Part shown: piece after piece, positions 17,380 through 26,511 of the stretch
How positions within the stretch are numbered: position 1 is the stretch's first letter
Layout: each line of letters starts with the position of its first letter
Assembly: GCF_014287515.2 (NCBI RefSeq)
Contig: NZ_CP092473.1
Coordinates: 46,001 to 110,000, forward strand
From: Roseburia rectibacter
GTDB lineage: Bacteria > Bacillota > Clostridia > Lachnospirales > Lachnospiraceae
DNA: 64,000 bases
Reading direction: 5' to 3'
The notes under the pieces: generated by a model
Told to the model about the DNA's origin: nothing
The model's input: only the letters and a program-made list of their open reading frames with translations
Database searches by the model: none
Position numbers and translations under genes: made by a program

Positions 17380-19350
17380 ATGAATAAACTAAATAACATT
17401 AACAGCAAGCAGGATCATATCCTCGCCTGTCTGTCGTCGGCACCGTCCAATGCAAAGATCATTCGTACCGCCGCAAGAATGGCAAAAGCCTTTGACAGTC
17501 AGTTTACAGCATTATTCGTTGAAACACCGGATTTTGCAGTGGCTACCGACGAAAACAAAAAGCGATTGGAGGAAAACCGCAAGCTGGCTGAACAGCTTGG
17601 AGCGACTATCGAAACGGTATATGGCGACGATGTTCCGTACCAAATTGCAGAGTTTGCCCGCATCTCCGGTATTACTCGAATTGTTTTGGGCCAAAGCTCC
17701 GCTATCCAAAAGCATCTGTTTGGAAAGCCGACATTAACACAACTTCTGTTGTCCTATGTACCAGAGCTGGATATTCATATCATTCCAGATAAAGCAGCAG
17801 ATACGACCTATCATCCCAAAAAGGCGAGGAAATACCATCACGAGCAAATCATAAAAAACACTGTAAAGAGCGCTCTGATTCTGTTTGCGGCAACATTACT
17901 CAGTTTGTTGTTTCACGAGATAGGCTTTACCGATGCAAATATTATAATGGTGTATATTCTTGGTGTGTTGTTGACATCTATTGCCACATCCCATCAGATA
18001 TACAGCTTGATTTCATCCATAGTCAGTGTATTTATCTTTAATTATCTGTTTACAGCACCTCGATTCTCGCTCGCAGCTTACGATACCGGTTATCCGGTAA
18101 CATTCGTAGTTATGTTTTTAACGGCGTACATCACAGGTACATTTGCCATTCGATATAAAGAACAGGCACGACAATCAGAGAAAATCGCCAAACGAACAAA
18201 GGTACTTTTTGATACAGATCAGCTTTTGTCTAAGGCAGAAAACAAATTAGCCATTCTGCAAACTGCCGGACAGCAGATCAACAAGCTGCTCGGACGAAGT
18301 ATAGTCATTTTTGACCACGAAGGTGGACGATTATCTGAGCCGATACGTTTCATTTCGGATGAACAGCGCTTTTACGATGAAGAAACAGAACTTGCGATTG
18401 CAGAGTGGGTTCTTCAGAACAATCATAATGCCGGAGCTACAACAAAGAACTTCCCAGATGCACAGTATCTGTATTTTGCTGTTCGTGTCAATGAACGAAT
18501 ATATGGTGTCGTGGGAATTGATGCAATGGCAGGTGCTTTGGATGCATCAGAGCAGGGCATCCTTTTGTCTATTCTCGGTGAAACAGCGCTTGCACTGGAA
18601 AATGAGAAGAATATCAGGGAAAAAGAAGCTGCAGCAATTCTGGCAGAGAGTGAACAACTTAGAGCTAATCTGCTGCGAACCATCTCCCATGACTTACGCA
18701 CTCCGCTGACAACGATTTCCGGTAATGCAGGCAATCTTTTACACAACAGTCATAGCTTTGATGATGAAACCAAACAGCAGATTTATGCAGATATTTACGA
18801 TGACTCCATGTGGTTGACCAACCTGGTGGAAAATCTTTTGTACTCTACTCGTATCGAAGAAGGTCGCATGATGCTGAAAACCTCTCCAGAGCTGGTTTCT
18901 GAAATCATCGAGGAAGCGATGCAGCATATCCGCCCCAATGCAAAAAAGCATTCCATCACTTTGAATTATGGGGATGATTTACTGATGGTACGGGCAGATG
19001 CAAAGCTGATCGTACAGGTCATCATCAATCTTGTGGACAATGCACTGAAATACACACCTTCGGACACCTTGATTAGTATCAGTGCTGAATGCAAGAACGG
19101 GATGGCGGAAATCAAAATCGCTGACACCGGCAAGGGCATCAGCGACGTGGAAAAAGGAAAAATATTTGATAAATTTTACAGCGGCGAACATAAAATAGCG
19201 GATAATCGCCGCAGTCTTGGACTGGGTCTGTACCTCTGCAAGGCTATTGTGGAGGCACATGGCGGATCAATCCACATTACGGACAATTTACCGCATGGTT
19301 CTGTGTTCCGTTTTACCCTTCCGCTGGAGGAGGTAATAATACATGAATAA
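17380..19350 (+). CDS. KdpD-like sensor histidine kinase without the KdpD N-domain
   Basis: 656 residues. Order: universal-stress-like (USP) domain (12-140), DUF4118 with four spans (about 160-265), a GAF-like region (290-415), HisKA with SHDLRTPLTTISGN (about 440), HATPase with NLVDNALKYTP, DTGKGISD and LGLGLYLCKAIV. Classical KdpD (about 890) starts with a further 200-residue P-loop domain, which is missing here, as in many Firmicutes forms. ATG 17380 is chosen for the GGAGGTGAGG at 17367-17376. Linked to a Trk/Ktr transporter and not to kdpFABC, it probably senses K+ or turgor for that system. Confidence 0.9.
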   Translation: MNKLNNINSKQDHILACLSSAPSNAKIIRTAARMAKAFDSQFTALFVETPDFAVATDENKKRLEENRKLAEQLGATIETVYGDDVPYQIAEFARISGITRIVLGQSSAIQKHLFGKPTLTQLLLSYVPELDIHIIPDKAADTTYHPKKARKYHHEQIIKNTVKSALILFAATLLSLLFHEIGFTDANIIMVYILGVLLTSIATSHQIYSLISSIVSVFIFNYLFTAPRFSLAAYDTGYPVTFVVMFLTAYITGTFAIRYKEQARQSEKIAKRTKVLFDTDQLLSKAENKLAILQTAGQQINKLLGRSIVIFDHEGGRLSEPIRFISDEQRFYDEETELAIAEWVLQNNHNAGATTKNFPDAQYLYFAVRVNERIYGVVGIDAMAGALDASEQGILLSILGETALALENEKNIREKEAAAILAESEQLRANLLRTISHDLRTPLTTISGNAGNLLHNSHSFDDETKQQIYADIYDDSMWLTNLVENLLYSTRIEEGRMMLKTSPELVSEIIEEAMQHIRPNAKKHSITLNYGDDLLMVRADAKLIVQVIINLVDNALKYTPSDTLISISAECKNGMAEIKIADTGKGISDVEKGKIFDKFYSGEHKIADNRRSLGLGLYLCKAIVEAHGGSIHITDNLPHGSVFRFTLPLEEVIIHE

Positions 19351-20041
19351 CTTTCAAATCCTCGTTGTGGAGGATGATGCTCCGGTACGCAATCTAATAA
19401 CTACAACATTAAGAGCACATGATTACCGCTTTATTGCATCAGGCACCGGTGAAGGAGCCGTGATGGAAGTAGCTTCTCATAATCCTGACATAATTTTACT
19501 GGATTTGGGACTACCAGATATTGATGGAGTGGAAGTAATACGCCGTGTCCGTAGCTGGTCAAACGTTCCAATCATTGTTATCAGCGCAAGAGCTGAGGAT
19601 AATGATAAAATTGATGCACTGGATGCTGGTGCAGATGATTATTTAACAAAACCGTTCTCTGTTGAAGAATTACTAGCACGTCTGCGTGTTACCCAGCGCC
19701 GCCTTGCGCTGATGCAAAATGTGAGCAATGAACAGGCGGTCTATCAAAACGGTCCACTTCGAATTGACTATTCTGTGGGTTGTGCTTATCTGGGTGACGA
19801 TGAGCTGTCTCTGACTGCAACGGAATACAAGCTGCTGTGTTTACTTGCACGAAACACAGGCAAGGTATTGACACATCGTTTTATTTTACAAAATGCATGG
19901 GGAAGCAGTTGGGAGAATGACATTGGTTCTCTGCGTGTTTTTATGGCAACTCTGCGAAAAAAGCTGGAGAAAACCCCTGGCGCTCCACAATTCATCCAGA
20001 CTCATATTGGCGTTGGATATAGGATGCAGAAAGTGGAATAA
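19343..20041 (+). CDS. KdpE-like OmpR-family response regulator
   Basis: A 232-residue regulator: receiver domain with acidic pocket VVEDD and phospho-acceptor Asp in ILLDLGLPDIDGVE (about 52), Lys in LTKPF (about 103), and a C-terminal winged helix (about 130-232) with LTATEYKLLCLLARNTGKVL. It overlaps the kinase gene by 8 bases, so translation is coupled. Its target is probably the operon's own promoter upstream of 14741. A terminator follows at about 20237. Confidence 0.93.
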   Translation: MNNFQILVVEDDAPVRNLITTTLRAHDYRFIASGTGEGAVMEVASHNPDIILLDLGLPDIDGVEVIRRVRSWSNVPIIVISARAEDNDKIDALDAGADDYLTKPFSVEELLARLRVTQRRLALMQNVSNEQAVYQNGPLRIDYSVGCAYLGDDELSLTATEYKLLCLLARNTGKVLTHRFILQNAWGSSWENDIGSLRVFMATLRKKLEKTPGAPQFIQTHIGVGYRMQKVE

Positions 20042-20236
20042 TGCTAAGAAACAGTTAAAAAATCTCTACTTACACTTTGTTGATGGAGCAATTGGTGACA
20101 TAGCCAGAGAGCTATTCTATAATAAAAAATATTATATTGTGGGAAAGAAGGTGGAATCACAAAATGGATACAAGCGACAGTTGTCCTGACCCTAACCGAT
20201 GCAATTACAAAATCTATTTGTTCAGATATAGAAGTT
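20042..20236 (+). other. Non-coding or debris after the kdpE-like gene
   Basis: About 195 bases between the regulator stop and its terminator. Short plus-strand text (LYLHFVDGAIGDIARELFYN) looks faintly protein-like but has no start site and no recognised match. I see no complete gene. Confidence 0.3.
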
Positions 20237-20290
20237 AAGACACGACTCGTGCATTGGAATCCATGCATGGGATGTGTCTTTTGCTTTTTT
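20237..20290 (+). terminator. Terminator of the K+ operon
   Basis: AAGACAC (20237-20243) pairs with GTGTCTT (20274-20280), with an inner GCATGG/CCATGC-type stem, then TTGCTTTTTTTG. The hairpin and T tract follow the response regulator, closing the plus-strand operon. Confidence 0.7.
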
Positions 20291-20327
20291 TGAAGATAGT
20301 ATATTGTTATTGCAGAAAAAGGTTAAA

Positions 20328-20582
20328 ATGTTAGTATTGTTTTTATTACAGATTATATTGATTGCATTAAATGCAGTTTTTGCTTGTGCAGAGATTGCGG
20401 TACTTTCCATAAACGAAACAAAATTGGAAAGGATGGCGGGTCAAGGAGATAAACGAGCAAAACGCCTGTTCCGTCTGACAAGAGAGCCTGCCAAGTTTCT
20501 GGCAACCATTCAGGTGGCCATCACATTGTCTGACTTCCTGGGTTCCGCATTTGCGGCGGATAACTTCTCTCTCATAGACTGA
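20328..20582 (+). pseudogene. CNNM/hemolysin-like membrane protein, N-terminal fragment
   Basis: 84 codons from an ATG at 20328: a first span (MLVLFLLQIILIALNAVFAC), then AEIAVLSINETKLERMAGQG and IQVAITLSDFLGSAFAADNF. This is the start of the CNNM (DUF21) domain of CorC/YfjD-type transporters, which are normally 400-450 residues with CBS domains. It stops after the first quarter, exactly where the DNA returns to the ligase gene, so the cut is the right end of the inserted block. In the source genome a full gene probably followed the K+ operon. Confidence 0.75.
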
Positions 20583-20639
20583 AATACCGAGGGAGGTGCG
20601 TGGTATCGCAAGAAAGAGTGCTCCAATCAATGTAATTGT

Positions 20640-21045
20640 CCATTATCCAAAAGCTGAAGAAACGGTAAGATTTACCTTCATAAGTGATTGTCACGCCATC
20701 CTGGGACGTAACGATTGACTCTAAACGGTTATCTTTCTTCTGATCCAGCACCCTGCTTAAATATCTGCCGCGACCACAACCAGTGCCACGATCGCCGCTC
20801 TCGTATATGTAAACCAGCACAAAATCCATGCGTCCACAAGGAAAATACTTCTCCGGTAACAGGTATAAAAATCCGGTATCATGCTGTAATCTGAATTCCA
20901 GTTATACTGGCTAAATCCGGTATCATACTCCGCTAAATACACCACAAATGGCAAAACACACAATACCAGGATCACCGGCAGCAGCAAATCATTAAAATGT
21001 CCTGCCGTTTTTCTCTTTTCCCTTACTGCTTTTTTTACTGGTTAT
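20640..21045 (-). pseudogene. O-antigen-ligase-like protein, N-terminal fragment with inner deletion
   Basis: Minus-strand text LLPVILVLCVLPFVVYLAEY is the first span, followed by WNSDYSMIPDFYTCYR, the usual entry of this family. It then jumps within a few residues to FTYTRAAIVALVVVAA, a much later span, and after a frameshift to DNRLESIVTSQDGVTITYEG, a periplasmic part just before the region kept at 13032-13460. So besides the split by the insertion, several hundred residues were lost and the frame is broken. It begins right after the SNF2 gene stop, with TAGGAG but no clear ATG. Confidence 0.7.
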
Positions 21046-21051
21046 CTCCTA

Positions 21052-24000
21052 TCAGCCAAGCAACTCAAGAATTTCTTCCTTGGTGAAACTTGCAGAATCC
21101 ATTCCTTCGCCCTCAAGTACCTGCTCGGCAAGTTTCTTTTTGCGCTCCTGGATATCGATGATCTTCTCCTCGATGGTTCCCTCCGCCACAAGTTTGTATA
21201 CTGTCACGACGTGCTTCTGTCCGATACGGTGTGCACGGTCTGTCGCCTGGTTCTGTACCGCAACATTCCACCATGGATCATAGTGGATCACGATGTCCGC
21301 AGAGGTAAGGTTTAATCCGGTTCCACCTGCTTTTAAGCTGATACAGAATACCGGAACATCATCATTATTAAAACTATCTACCATCTGCATACGTTTTTCT
21401 TTATTGACAGAACCGGTCAGAAGATAATAATCAATACCTTCCTTTTTCAGACGCTCTGTCAGACGATCTAACATGGATGTAAACTGTGAGAACAAAAGGA
21501 TCTTGTGTCCTGCTCCGACTGCATTTACGATCAGTTCCATACACATATCCGTCTTTGCAGATTCTCCCTGATAATCTTCCAGCAAAAGAGCCGGATCACA
21601 GCAGAGCTGACGCAGTTTTGTAAGTTCGGAAAGGATCTGCATCTTTCCTTTCTGAAATTCTTTGTCGTTCTGCTGACTTAACATCTGTTTCATTCTGGTC
21701 GCGTAAGCATCATATAACTGCATCTGCTCGCCATCTAACCTTGCAAATACATTTTCTTCGATCTTCTCCGGAAGGTCTTTTAATACATCTCCCTTCAGAC
21801 GTCTTAAAATAAACGGACGGATCATGCGCTGTAAGCGTTCCATCTTGTTTGCATCCTGATTTACCGCGATCGGAAGTTCAATTTCCTCCCGGAATTTCTG
21901 ATAAGTATATAAAAATCCCGGCATCAGATAATCAAAAATACTCCACAGCTCGCTGAGCCTGTTTTCAATCGGTGTTCCGGTCAATGCAAGTTTGAATGCT
22001 GCAGTGATCTTTTTCACACCTTTTGCCGCCTGGGTGGACGGATTCTTGATATACTGGGCTTCATCAATGACCTGGATCGCAAATACAAATTTCTGGTACA
22101 CTTCTGCATCTCGCTTTAACAGATCATACGAGGTAATAAGGATCTCGCCCTCTTTACTGTGTCTTATGATCGATGCACGCTCCGGTACACTGCCGGCTAC
22201 TATGACAGTCTGCAACTGCGGGGCAAACCGCGAGATCTCCTTCTGCCAGTTATAAACCAAAGATGCCGGACACACGATCAGCGAACGCCGCAGCTCCTTT
22301 TCCCCGGACTGCATCTCTTCCTGTTCTGCTGTCAGGAGACTGATGACCTGAAGCGTCTTTCCAAGTCCCATATCATCCGCTAAAATACCGCCAAATCCAT
22401 TTTCACGGAGTGTCTTTAACCACAGGAAACCATTCTTCTGGTAACTTCTCATGATCGAATTTAACGTTTCCGGCACTTCATAGTCACTGTCCTCGATCGT
22501 TTTCATATTGCGGACCATGCCCTTGAACTCTTTATTTTTCTCGATCGATAGAAGCTGATTGTTCTTTAATGCCGCATCAAGATACATTGCGCGGTATTTT
22601 GGAACAATTACAGTGCCTTTTTTCAGGTTTGTTTCTGTCAGGCGCAGATCCTCGCTGACTTCCGCTAACGTACTCAGTCCATCTTCTTCAATATTTAGAA
22701 AATCACCGTTTTTCAGACGGATATACTTCTTTTTCCGGTCATATTTTGAAAGCAGATATGCAAGTTCTTCCCGTGACATTTCATCGGAATGAATTTTTAA
22801 TTCCAGAAGATCGCTCTTTAACGAAATGCCCACAGAAACAGCCGGTGAAGATACAACCTTTAAATTACGGAAATTCTCCGTCGTATATATGGTCATAAAT
22901 TCGCCCAGTCTTCTGAGACCGCCTGAAACAAGCTGGTAAAGCATTTCCTCATTATGTGACAGCACAAACACGGTCTGTGCCATGGCGTATTCATTAAAAT
23001 ACGGTTCTACAAGATTTTTGATGCGGAGTTCCTCTGCAAGGTCACGCACTTCCCCCGGTGCGATCTTCTCAAGGACATTATATTTATCATCCCCGTAAAC
23101 AGCCATCAGTTTCGCGCCTACCGTATTCATATCCTGTCTGTCTAAGTAAAGTTCAAACTCCGGCTTTGGCGGCACATAAAGGCTCTCATCAAATCCGGCC
23201 TCTTTCTCCACCTTAAAATATTTCTTGAGCAATGGAAGAAGATCACGGCAGAACATGGCAAGCTCATCTGCAGCAATATAGGCCTGTCCCCCGGTCTGAC
23301 GGTGCATAAATTCAAAAAACTCCCCGACTGTCTCCTTCATTCCTGCAGGACTGCGGTAGATCATATCCGCATCATAAAAATAAAAATATTTTTCACCTAT
23401 GATCACAGAATCATCTTCCAGCAGCAGAAAGATTCCGGAACCACCCTGACGGATGACCAGTTTCGGCTTTTTCTCTTCCGGTGAAAACGTATAGGTATCC
23501 TCCGGTAAAAATCCTACCTCCGCCTCAAACGGCATGTCACCAACTGCCTCAAAAAAGCGGTCGATTCCCACACCATCTAACTCCATTGTGCGCTCATAGC
23601 TGCCTGTATACGCATAATACGCATGGAACTGGCTCTGACGCCTTTTGTCCATTTCCTGCTGTTCCATAAATGTGATGATGCGTTTTGCAGATTCCGTAAA
23701 TGCATCTAAATGATGATAAAATTCCAGTTTTTTTCCATAACGGACTTTTTCGTTAATTTTGATCGAATGTAAAAATGCAGAAATATTTTTGAGAACATAT
23801 TTCTGTTCCATTCCGATCTTAAATTCTACTGTCGCGTAACTGTATTCCATTTTAAAGTATGGCTCTAACTCCACCTTACCGTAAATATTTTCCGGTAGAA
23901 GATAAGTAGAACCTGCACGCATGGAATAACGGTTTAACAGATTTTTCAGCGATATATCTGTCTTTAACTCTTTTTCCGCATAAGGCTTTGTCTCCTTCTC

Positions 24001-24366
24001 AGGAGTGATGCCAAGTTTTGCATTCAAAATATCTTTTGCCTGTCTGCGGTTCACATAAGCGAGTGCAATGGCAACGCAGTGTTTGCAGATGCCCTCATAG
24101 TTACAGAATGCCTCACAGTTGCAGCGGCTCTCTGAAACTTCCGCATATTCTTCATCTATCACAAGCCGGACATCATAATGATCCTCGACTTGTCCTTTTA
24201 CTTTTCCAGTTAATTCTGCCTTTGGAACGCCATCTTCCGTGTATACATCATAGGAAAATTCCTGTACAAGTCCCTGCTCATACAATTCCTTTCCCCGGCG
24301 GTATGCTGCCGGATATGCTTCCTGTTTAATGTCTGATATGGAAAACATGTCTGCTTTGCTCCTCAA
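21052..24366 (-). CDS. SNF2-family helicase with SWIM zinc finger
   Basis: 1104 residues. The N-terminal SWIM finger is CNCEAFCNYEGICKHCVA (about 82-100). A middle region of unknown fold follows. The C-terminal half is an SNF2/RapA-like ATPase: Walker A ILADDMGLGKTLQVI (about 660), DEAQ box VIDEAQYIKN (about 775) and motif VI in DRAHRIGQKHVVTVYKLV (about 1055). It probably moves along or remodels DNA or RNA polymerase complexes; the exact role of this common Firmicutes form is unknown. It follows the phoR-like gene by 75 bases and precedes the ligase remnant by a few. Confidence 0.9.
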   Translation of the reverse strand: MRSKADMFSISDIKQEAYPAAYRRGKELYEQGLVQEFSYDVYTEDGVPKAELTGKVKGQVEDHYDVRLVIDEEYAEVSESRCNCEAFCNYEGICKHCVAIALAYVNRRQAKDILNAKLGITPEKETKPYAEKELKTDISLKNLLNRYSMRAGSTYLLPENIYGKVELEPYFKMEYSYATVEFKIGMEQKYVLKNISAFLHSIKINEKVRYGKKLEFYHHLDAFTESAKRIITFMEQQEMDKRRQSQFHAYYAYTGSYERTMELDGVGIDRFFEAVGDMPFEAEVGFLPEDTYTFSPEEKKPKLVIRQGGSGIFLLLEDDSVIIGEKYFYFYDADMIYRSPAGMKETVGEFFEFMHRQTGGQAYIAADELAMFCRDLLPLLKKYFKVEKEAGFDESLYVPPKPEFELYLDRQDMNTVGAKLMAVYGDDKYNVLEKIAPGEVRDLAEELRIKNLVEPYFNEYAMAQTVFVLSHNEEMLYQLVSGGLRRLGEFMTIYTTENFRNLKVVSSPAVSVGISLKSDLLELKIHSDEMSREELAYLLSKYDRKKKYIRLKNGDFLNIEEDGLSTLAEVSEDLRLTETNLKKGTVIVPKYRAMYLDAALKNNQLLSIEKNKEFKGMVRNMKTIEDSDYEVPETLNSIMRSYQKNGFLWLKTLRENGFGGILADDMGLGKTLQVISLLTAEQEEMQSGEKELRRSLIVCPASLVYNWQKEISRFAPQLQTVIVAGSVPERASIIRHSKEGEILITSYDLLKRDAEVYQKFVFAIQVIDEAQYIKNPSTQAAKGVKKITAAFKLALTGTPIENRLSELWSIFDYLMPGFLYTYQKFREEIELPIAVNQDANKMERLQRMIRPFILRRLKGDVLKDLPEKIEENVFARLDGEQMQLYDAYATRMKQMLSQQNDKEFQKGKMQILSELTKLRQLCCDPALLLEDYQGESAKTDMCMELIVNAVGAGHKILLFSQFTSMLDRLTERLKKEGIDYYLLTGSVNKEKRMQMVDSFNNDDVPVFCISLKAGGTGLNLTSADIVIHYDPWWNVAVQNQATDRAHRIGQKHVVTVYKLVAEGTIEEKIIDIQERKKKLAEQVLEGEGMDSASFTKEEILELLG

Positions 24367-24441
24367 TCGTATATTTCTTGCATCTTTTTATTGTAGCATA
24401 AATTTGAGGATTCGGTTAGATTTTTTTACTAAAAACTGCTT

Positions 24442-25755
24442 CTAAAACACAACTTTGATCTCTGTTCCCACACCGACTTCACTCGTCATTGAAATCTGTG
24501 CATCATGCTGGGCAACAATGTGTTTTACGATGGCAAGTCCAAGACCTGTACCGCCGGTAGATTTCGAACGGCTTTTATCAACACGGTAGAAACGCTCAAA
24601 TACACGTTCCTGCTGTTCTTTTGGGATTCCGATACCGGTATCTTTTACGATCAGTACCGGTCTTGTATTTTCGATGGCAGTCACGATCGTGACACTGCCG
24701 CCTTTTTTGTTGTAGCGCACCGCATTACTGCAAAGGTTAAACAACAGTTCCTCAAGCAGTGTCTTATTCCCGCTCATCGGAACAGACGTCCCCTCTAATT
24801 GCAATGTCACCTCGTTTTTCTCTGCCTGCATCTGCATGGAGCTGACGCACTGCTCTCCAAGCTCATGCAGATCAACCGTCTCAAATTCAAGTTTTAAATC
24901 ACTGTCATCTAATTCTGACAACTTAATAATATCATTGATCAGCGACTGCAGCCGCTCCGCGCTCCTATGGATCTCATTTGCAAAATGCACGGTATCCTCA
25001 CCGCCTGTCATTCCGCTTGCGATCAGTTCTGCATATCCGGAGATAGCTGTCAGCGGCGTTTTTAATTCATGTGAGACATTGGCTGTAAACTCCTGCCGCA
25101 TCTGCGCATGGTTTAAGATATCCATATGCTGCTTTTTGATCATGGAAATAAATGGCTGCATTTCCTCATAAACTTCTGTCTCATCCACGAGAACGATATT
25201 GTCTGCCATCTTCTCGATCGGTGCCATCAGTCTCCGCGTCAGGCGGTATGAATAAAATACACACATCAGAAATACCATCAGTCCAACCGCCAAGATCAGC
25301 CCCGACATCGTAGACACCAGATGATAAATGCTTCCGCTCTCTTTTGCTACACGCACAACACTTCCATCTTCTTTTCTGAGTGCATAATAAAAAGTATGCT
25401 TCGACGAAGTGGATGAGACACGGATTGATTTTCCCTCACCATTTTTCATTGCTTCTGCGATCTCCGGACGTTCTTTATGATTTTCCATGGAAGATACATC
25501 TTCCATGCTGTCATATTCCACATCACCATTTTCATCCACGCATGTAATGCGCAGTCCATCGGTTTCCAAAGAATAAGTGATATCTTTCGATAACTGATCC
25601 GGACTTATCACTGAAACAACATGTGCATTTGCCTTTAGATCATCAAATATCTGTTCTTCTAAAATCTGATAAAACAGAAACATAGAACAAACGGCAGTCA
25701 CCACAATGGCGATTGCCGCAATCAACATAAACCCGGTATTGATCTTTTTCTTCAT
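24442..25755 (-). CDS. PhoR-like sensor histidine kinase
   Basis: 437 residues: span 1 (8-30), an outer sensing loop (about 31-150), span 2 (about 153-175), then HisKA with the phospho-His in NVSHELKTPLTAISGY (about 228) and HATPase with CSNAVRYNKKG, DTGIGIPKEQQ and GTGLGLAIVK. It overlaps its response regulator by 4 bases. Its position next to the Na/Pi cotransporter and the pst-phoU genes, together with the Pho-box repeats nearby, makes phosphate the likely signal (context inference). Confidence 0.88.
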   Translation of the reverse strand: MKKKINTGFMLIAAIAIVVTAVCSMFLFYQILEEQIFDDLKANAHVVSVISPDQLSKDITYSLETDGLRITCVDENGDVEYDSMEDVSSMENHKERPEIAEAMKNGEGKSIRVSSTSSKHTFYYALRKEDGSVVRVAKESGSIYHLVSTMSGLILAVGLMVFLMCVFYSYRLTRRLMAPIEKMADNIVLVDETEVYEEMQPFISMIKKQHMDILNHAQMRQEFTANVSHELKTPLTAISGYAELIASGMTGGEDTVHFANEIHRSAERLQSLINDIIKLSELDDSDLKLEFETVDLHELGEQCVSSMQMQAEKNEVTLQLEGTSVPMSGNKTLLEELLFNLCSNAVRYNKKGGSVTIVTAIENTRPVLIVKDTGIGIPKEQQERVFERFYRVDKSRSKSTGGTGLGLAIVKHIVAQHDAQISMTSEVGVGTEIKVVF

Positions 25756-26423
25756 TCTATCATGTACCCCACATTCCGCACGGTCTTGATACAGCTTCCC
25801 GCTGCACCAAGTTTCTGCCGCAGTGTTTTGATATGCATATCAACGGTACGGCTCTCACCCTCATACTCGAAGCCCCATACCTGATCCATGATCTTATCTC
25901 TTGATAAAACGATTCCCTGATTGAGCATCAGGTACTTCAGTAATTCAAACTCTTTAAACGTCAGTTCACACGTCTGCCCTGCAACGGTAACAGCATGTTT
26001 ATCCATATCCATAAGAATATCTTCATGAATCAGCTGTGAATCTTCATGCACGCGGCTTGTTCTTCTAAGCATTGCCTTCACACGGGAGATCAGCTCCATC
26101 ACACCAAACGGTTTTGTGATATAATCATCCGCTCCAAGATCAAGTCCTTTTACTTTATCAAGTTCACTTGTCTTTGCCGTTACCATGATGACCGGAACCT
26201 CTGCAGTTGCCTTATCTGCCCTTATCTTTGTTAAAATATCCAGTCCGTCCTCCCCCGGAAGCATGATATCTAAAAGGATCAGTGACGGAATATTTTTTTC
26301 CAGACGCTTAAAAAATGGTGCACTGCCCTCAAATTCTTCCACTTCATAGCCACTGTTTTTGAGTGCATACCGCTCAATTTCACGAATATTAATATCGTCT
26401 TCCACTATATAGATTGTTGCCAT
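25752..26423 (-). CDS. PhoP/PhoB-like response regulator
   Basis: A 223-residue OmpR-family regulator with phospho-acceptor Asp in ILLDIMLPGEDGLD (about 47) and a winged helix with LTFKEFELLKYLMLNQG and RTVDMHIKTLRQKLG. I start at ATG 26423, with GAGGG upstream; a TTG four codons earlier is also in frame. It probably binds the 11-bp-spaced TTTACA repeats at 28380-28418, 33020-33047 and 36544-36583. It follows the Na/Pi cotransporter by 88 bases, so the Pho-box promoter of that gene may feed back on the regulator. Confidence 0.9.
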   Translation of the reverse strand: MATIYIVEDDINIREIERYALKNSGYEVEEFEGSAPFFKRLEKNIPSLILLDIMLPGEDGLDILTKIRADKATAEVPVIMVTAKTSELDKVKGLDLGADDYITKPFGVMELISRVKAMLRRTSRVHEDSQLIHEDILMDMDKHAVTVAGQTCELTFKEFELLKYLMLNQGIVLSRDKIMDQVWGFEYEGESRTVDMHIKTLRQKLGAAGSCIKTVRNVGYMIE

Positions 26424-26511
26424 ATTTTCCCTCAATCTCCATTTTCAAGCGTCTTTTTTGTACACCAACTGTGTTCCATGCAAATATTCGATTGCTAAAA
26501 ATCCTTCACAC

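Larger units (their letters stand above)
13470..20630. mobile_element. Degenerate serine-recombinase element carrying K+ transport genes
   Basis: The block starts at the recombinase remnant and ends after the CNNM fragment. On each side is one half of an O-antigen-ligase-like gene in matching order and strand, which shows that the block is an insertion. Its cargo is on the plus strand while nearly all neighbours are on minus. There is no catalytic recombinase and no conjugation or replication gene, so it cannot move alone. Edges are approximate: I could not find a convincing duplicated att core between about 13480 and 20600. Confidence 0.65.

Noticed and set aside
20367..20630. 87-codon minus-strand frame at the island's right end
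   Set aside because: Antisense to the CNNM fragment for most of its length; a short hydrophobic text at its start is too small to assign.
21052..24366. SNF2 helicase as part of a defence island (DISARM/Dpd-like)
   Set aside because: No methyltransferase, PLD or DUF1998 partner nearby; SWIM-SNF2 proteins of this layout are ordinary in Firmicutes chromosomes.
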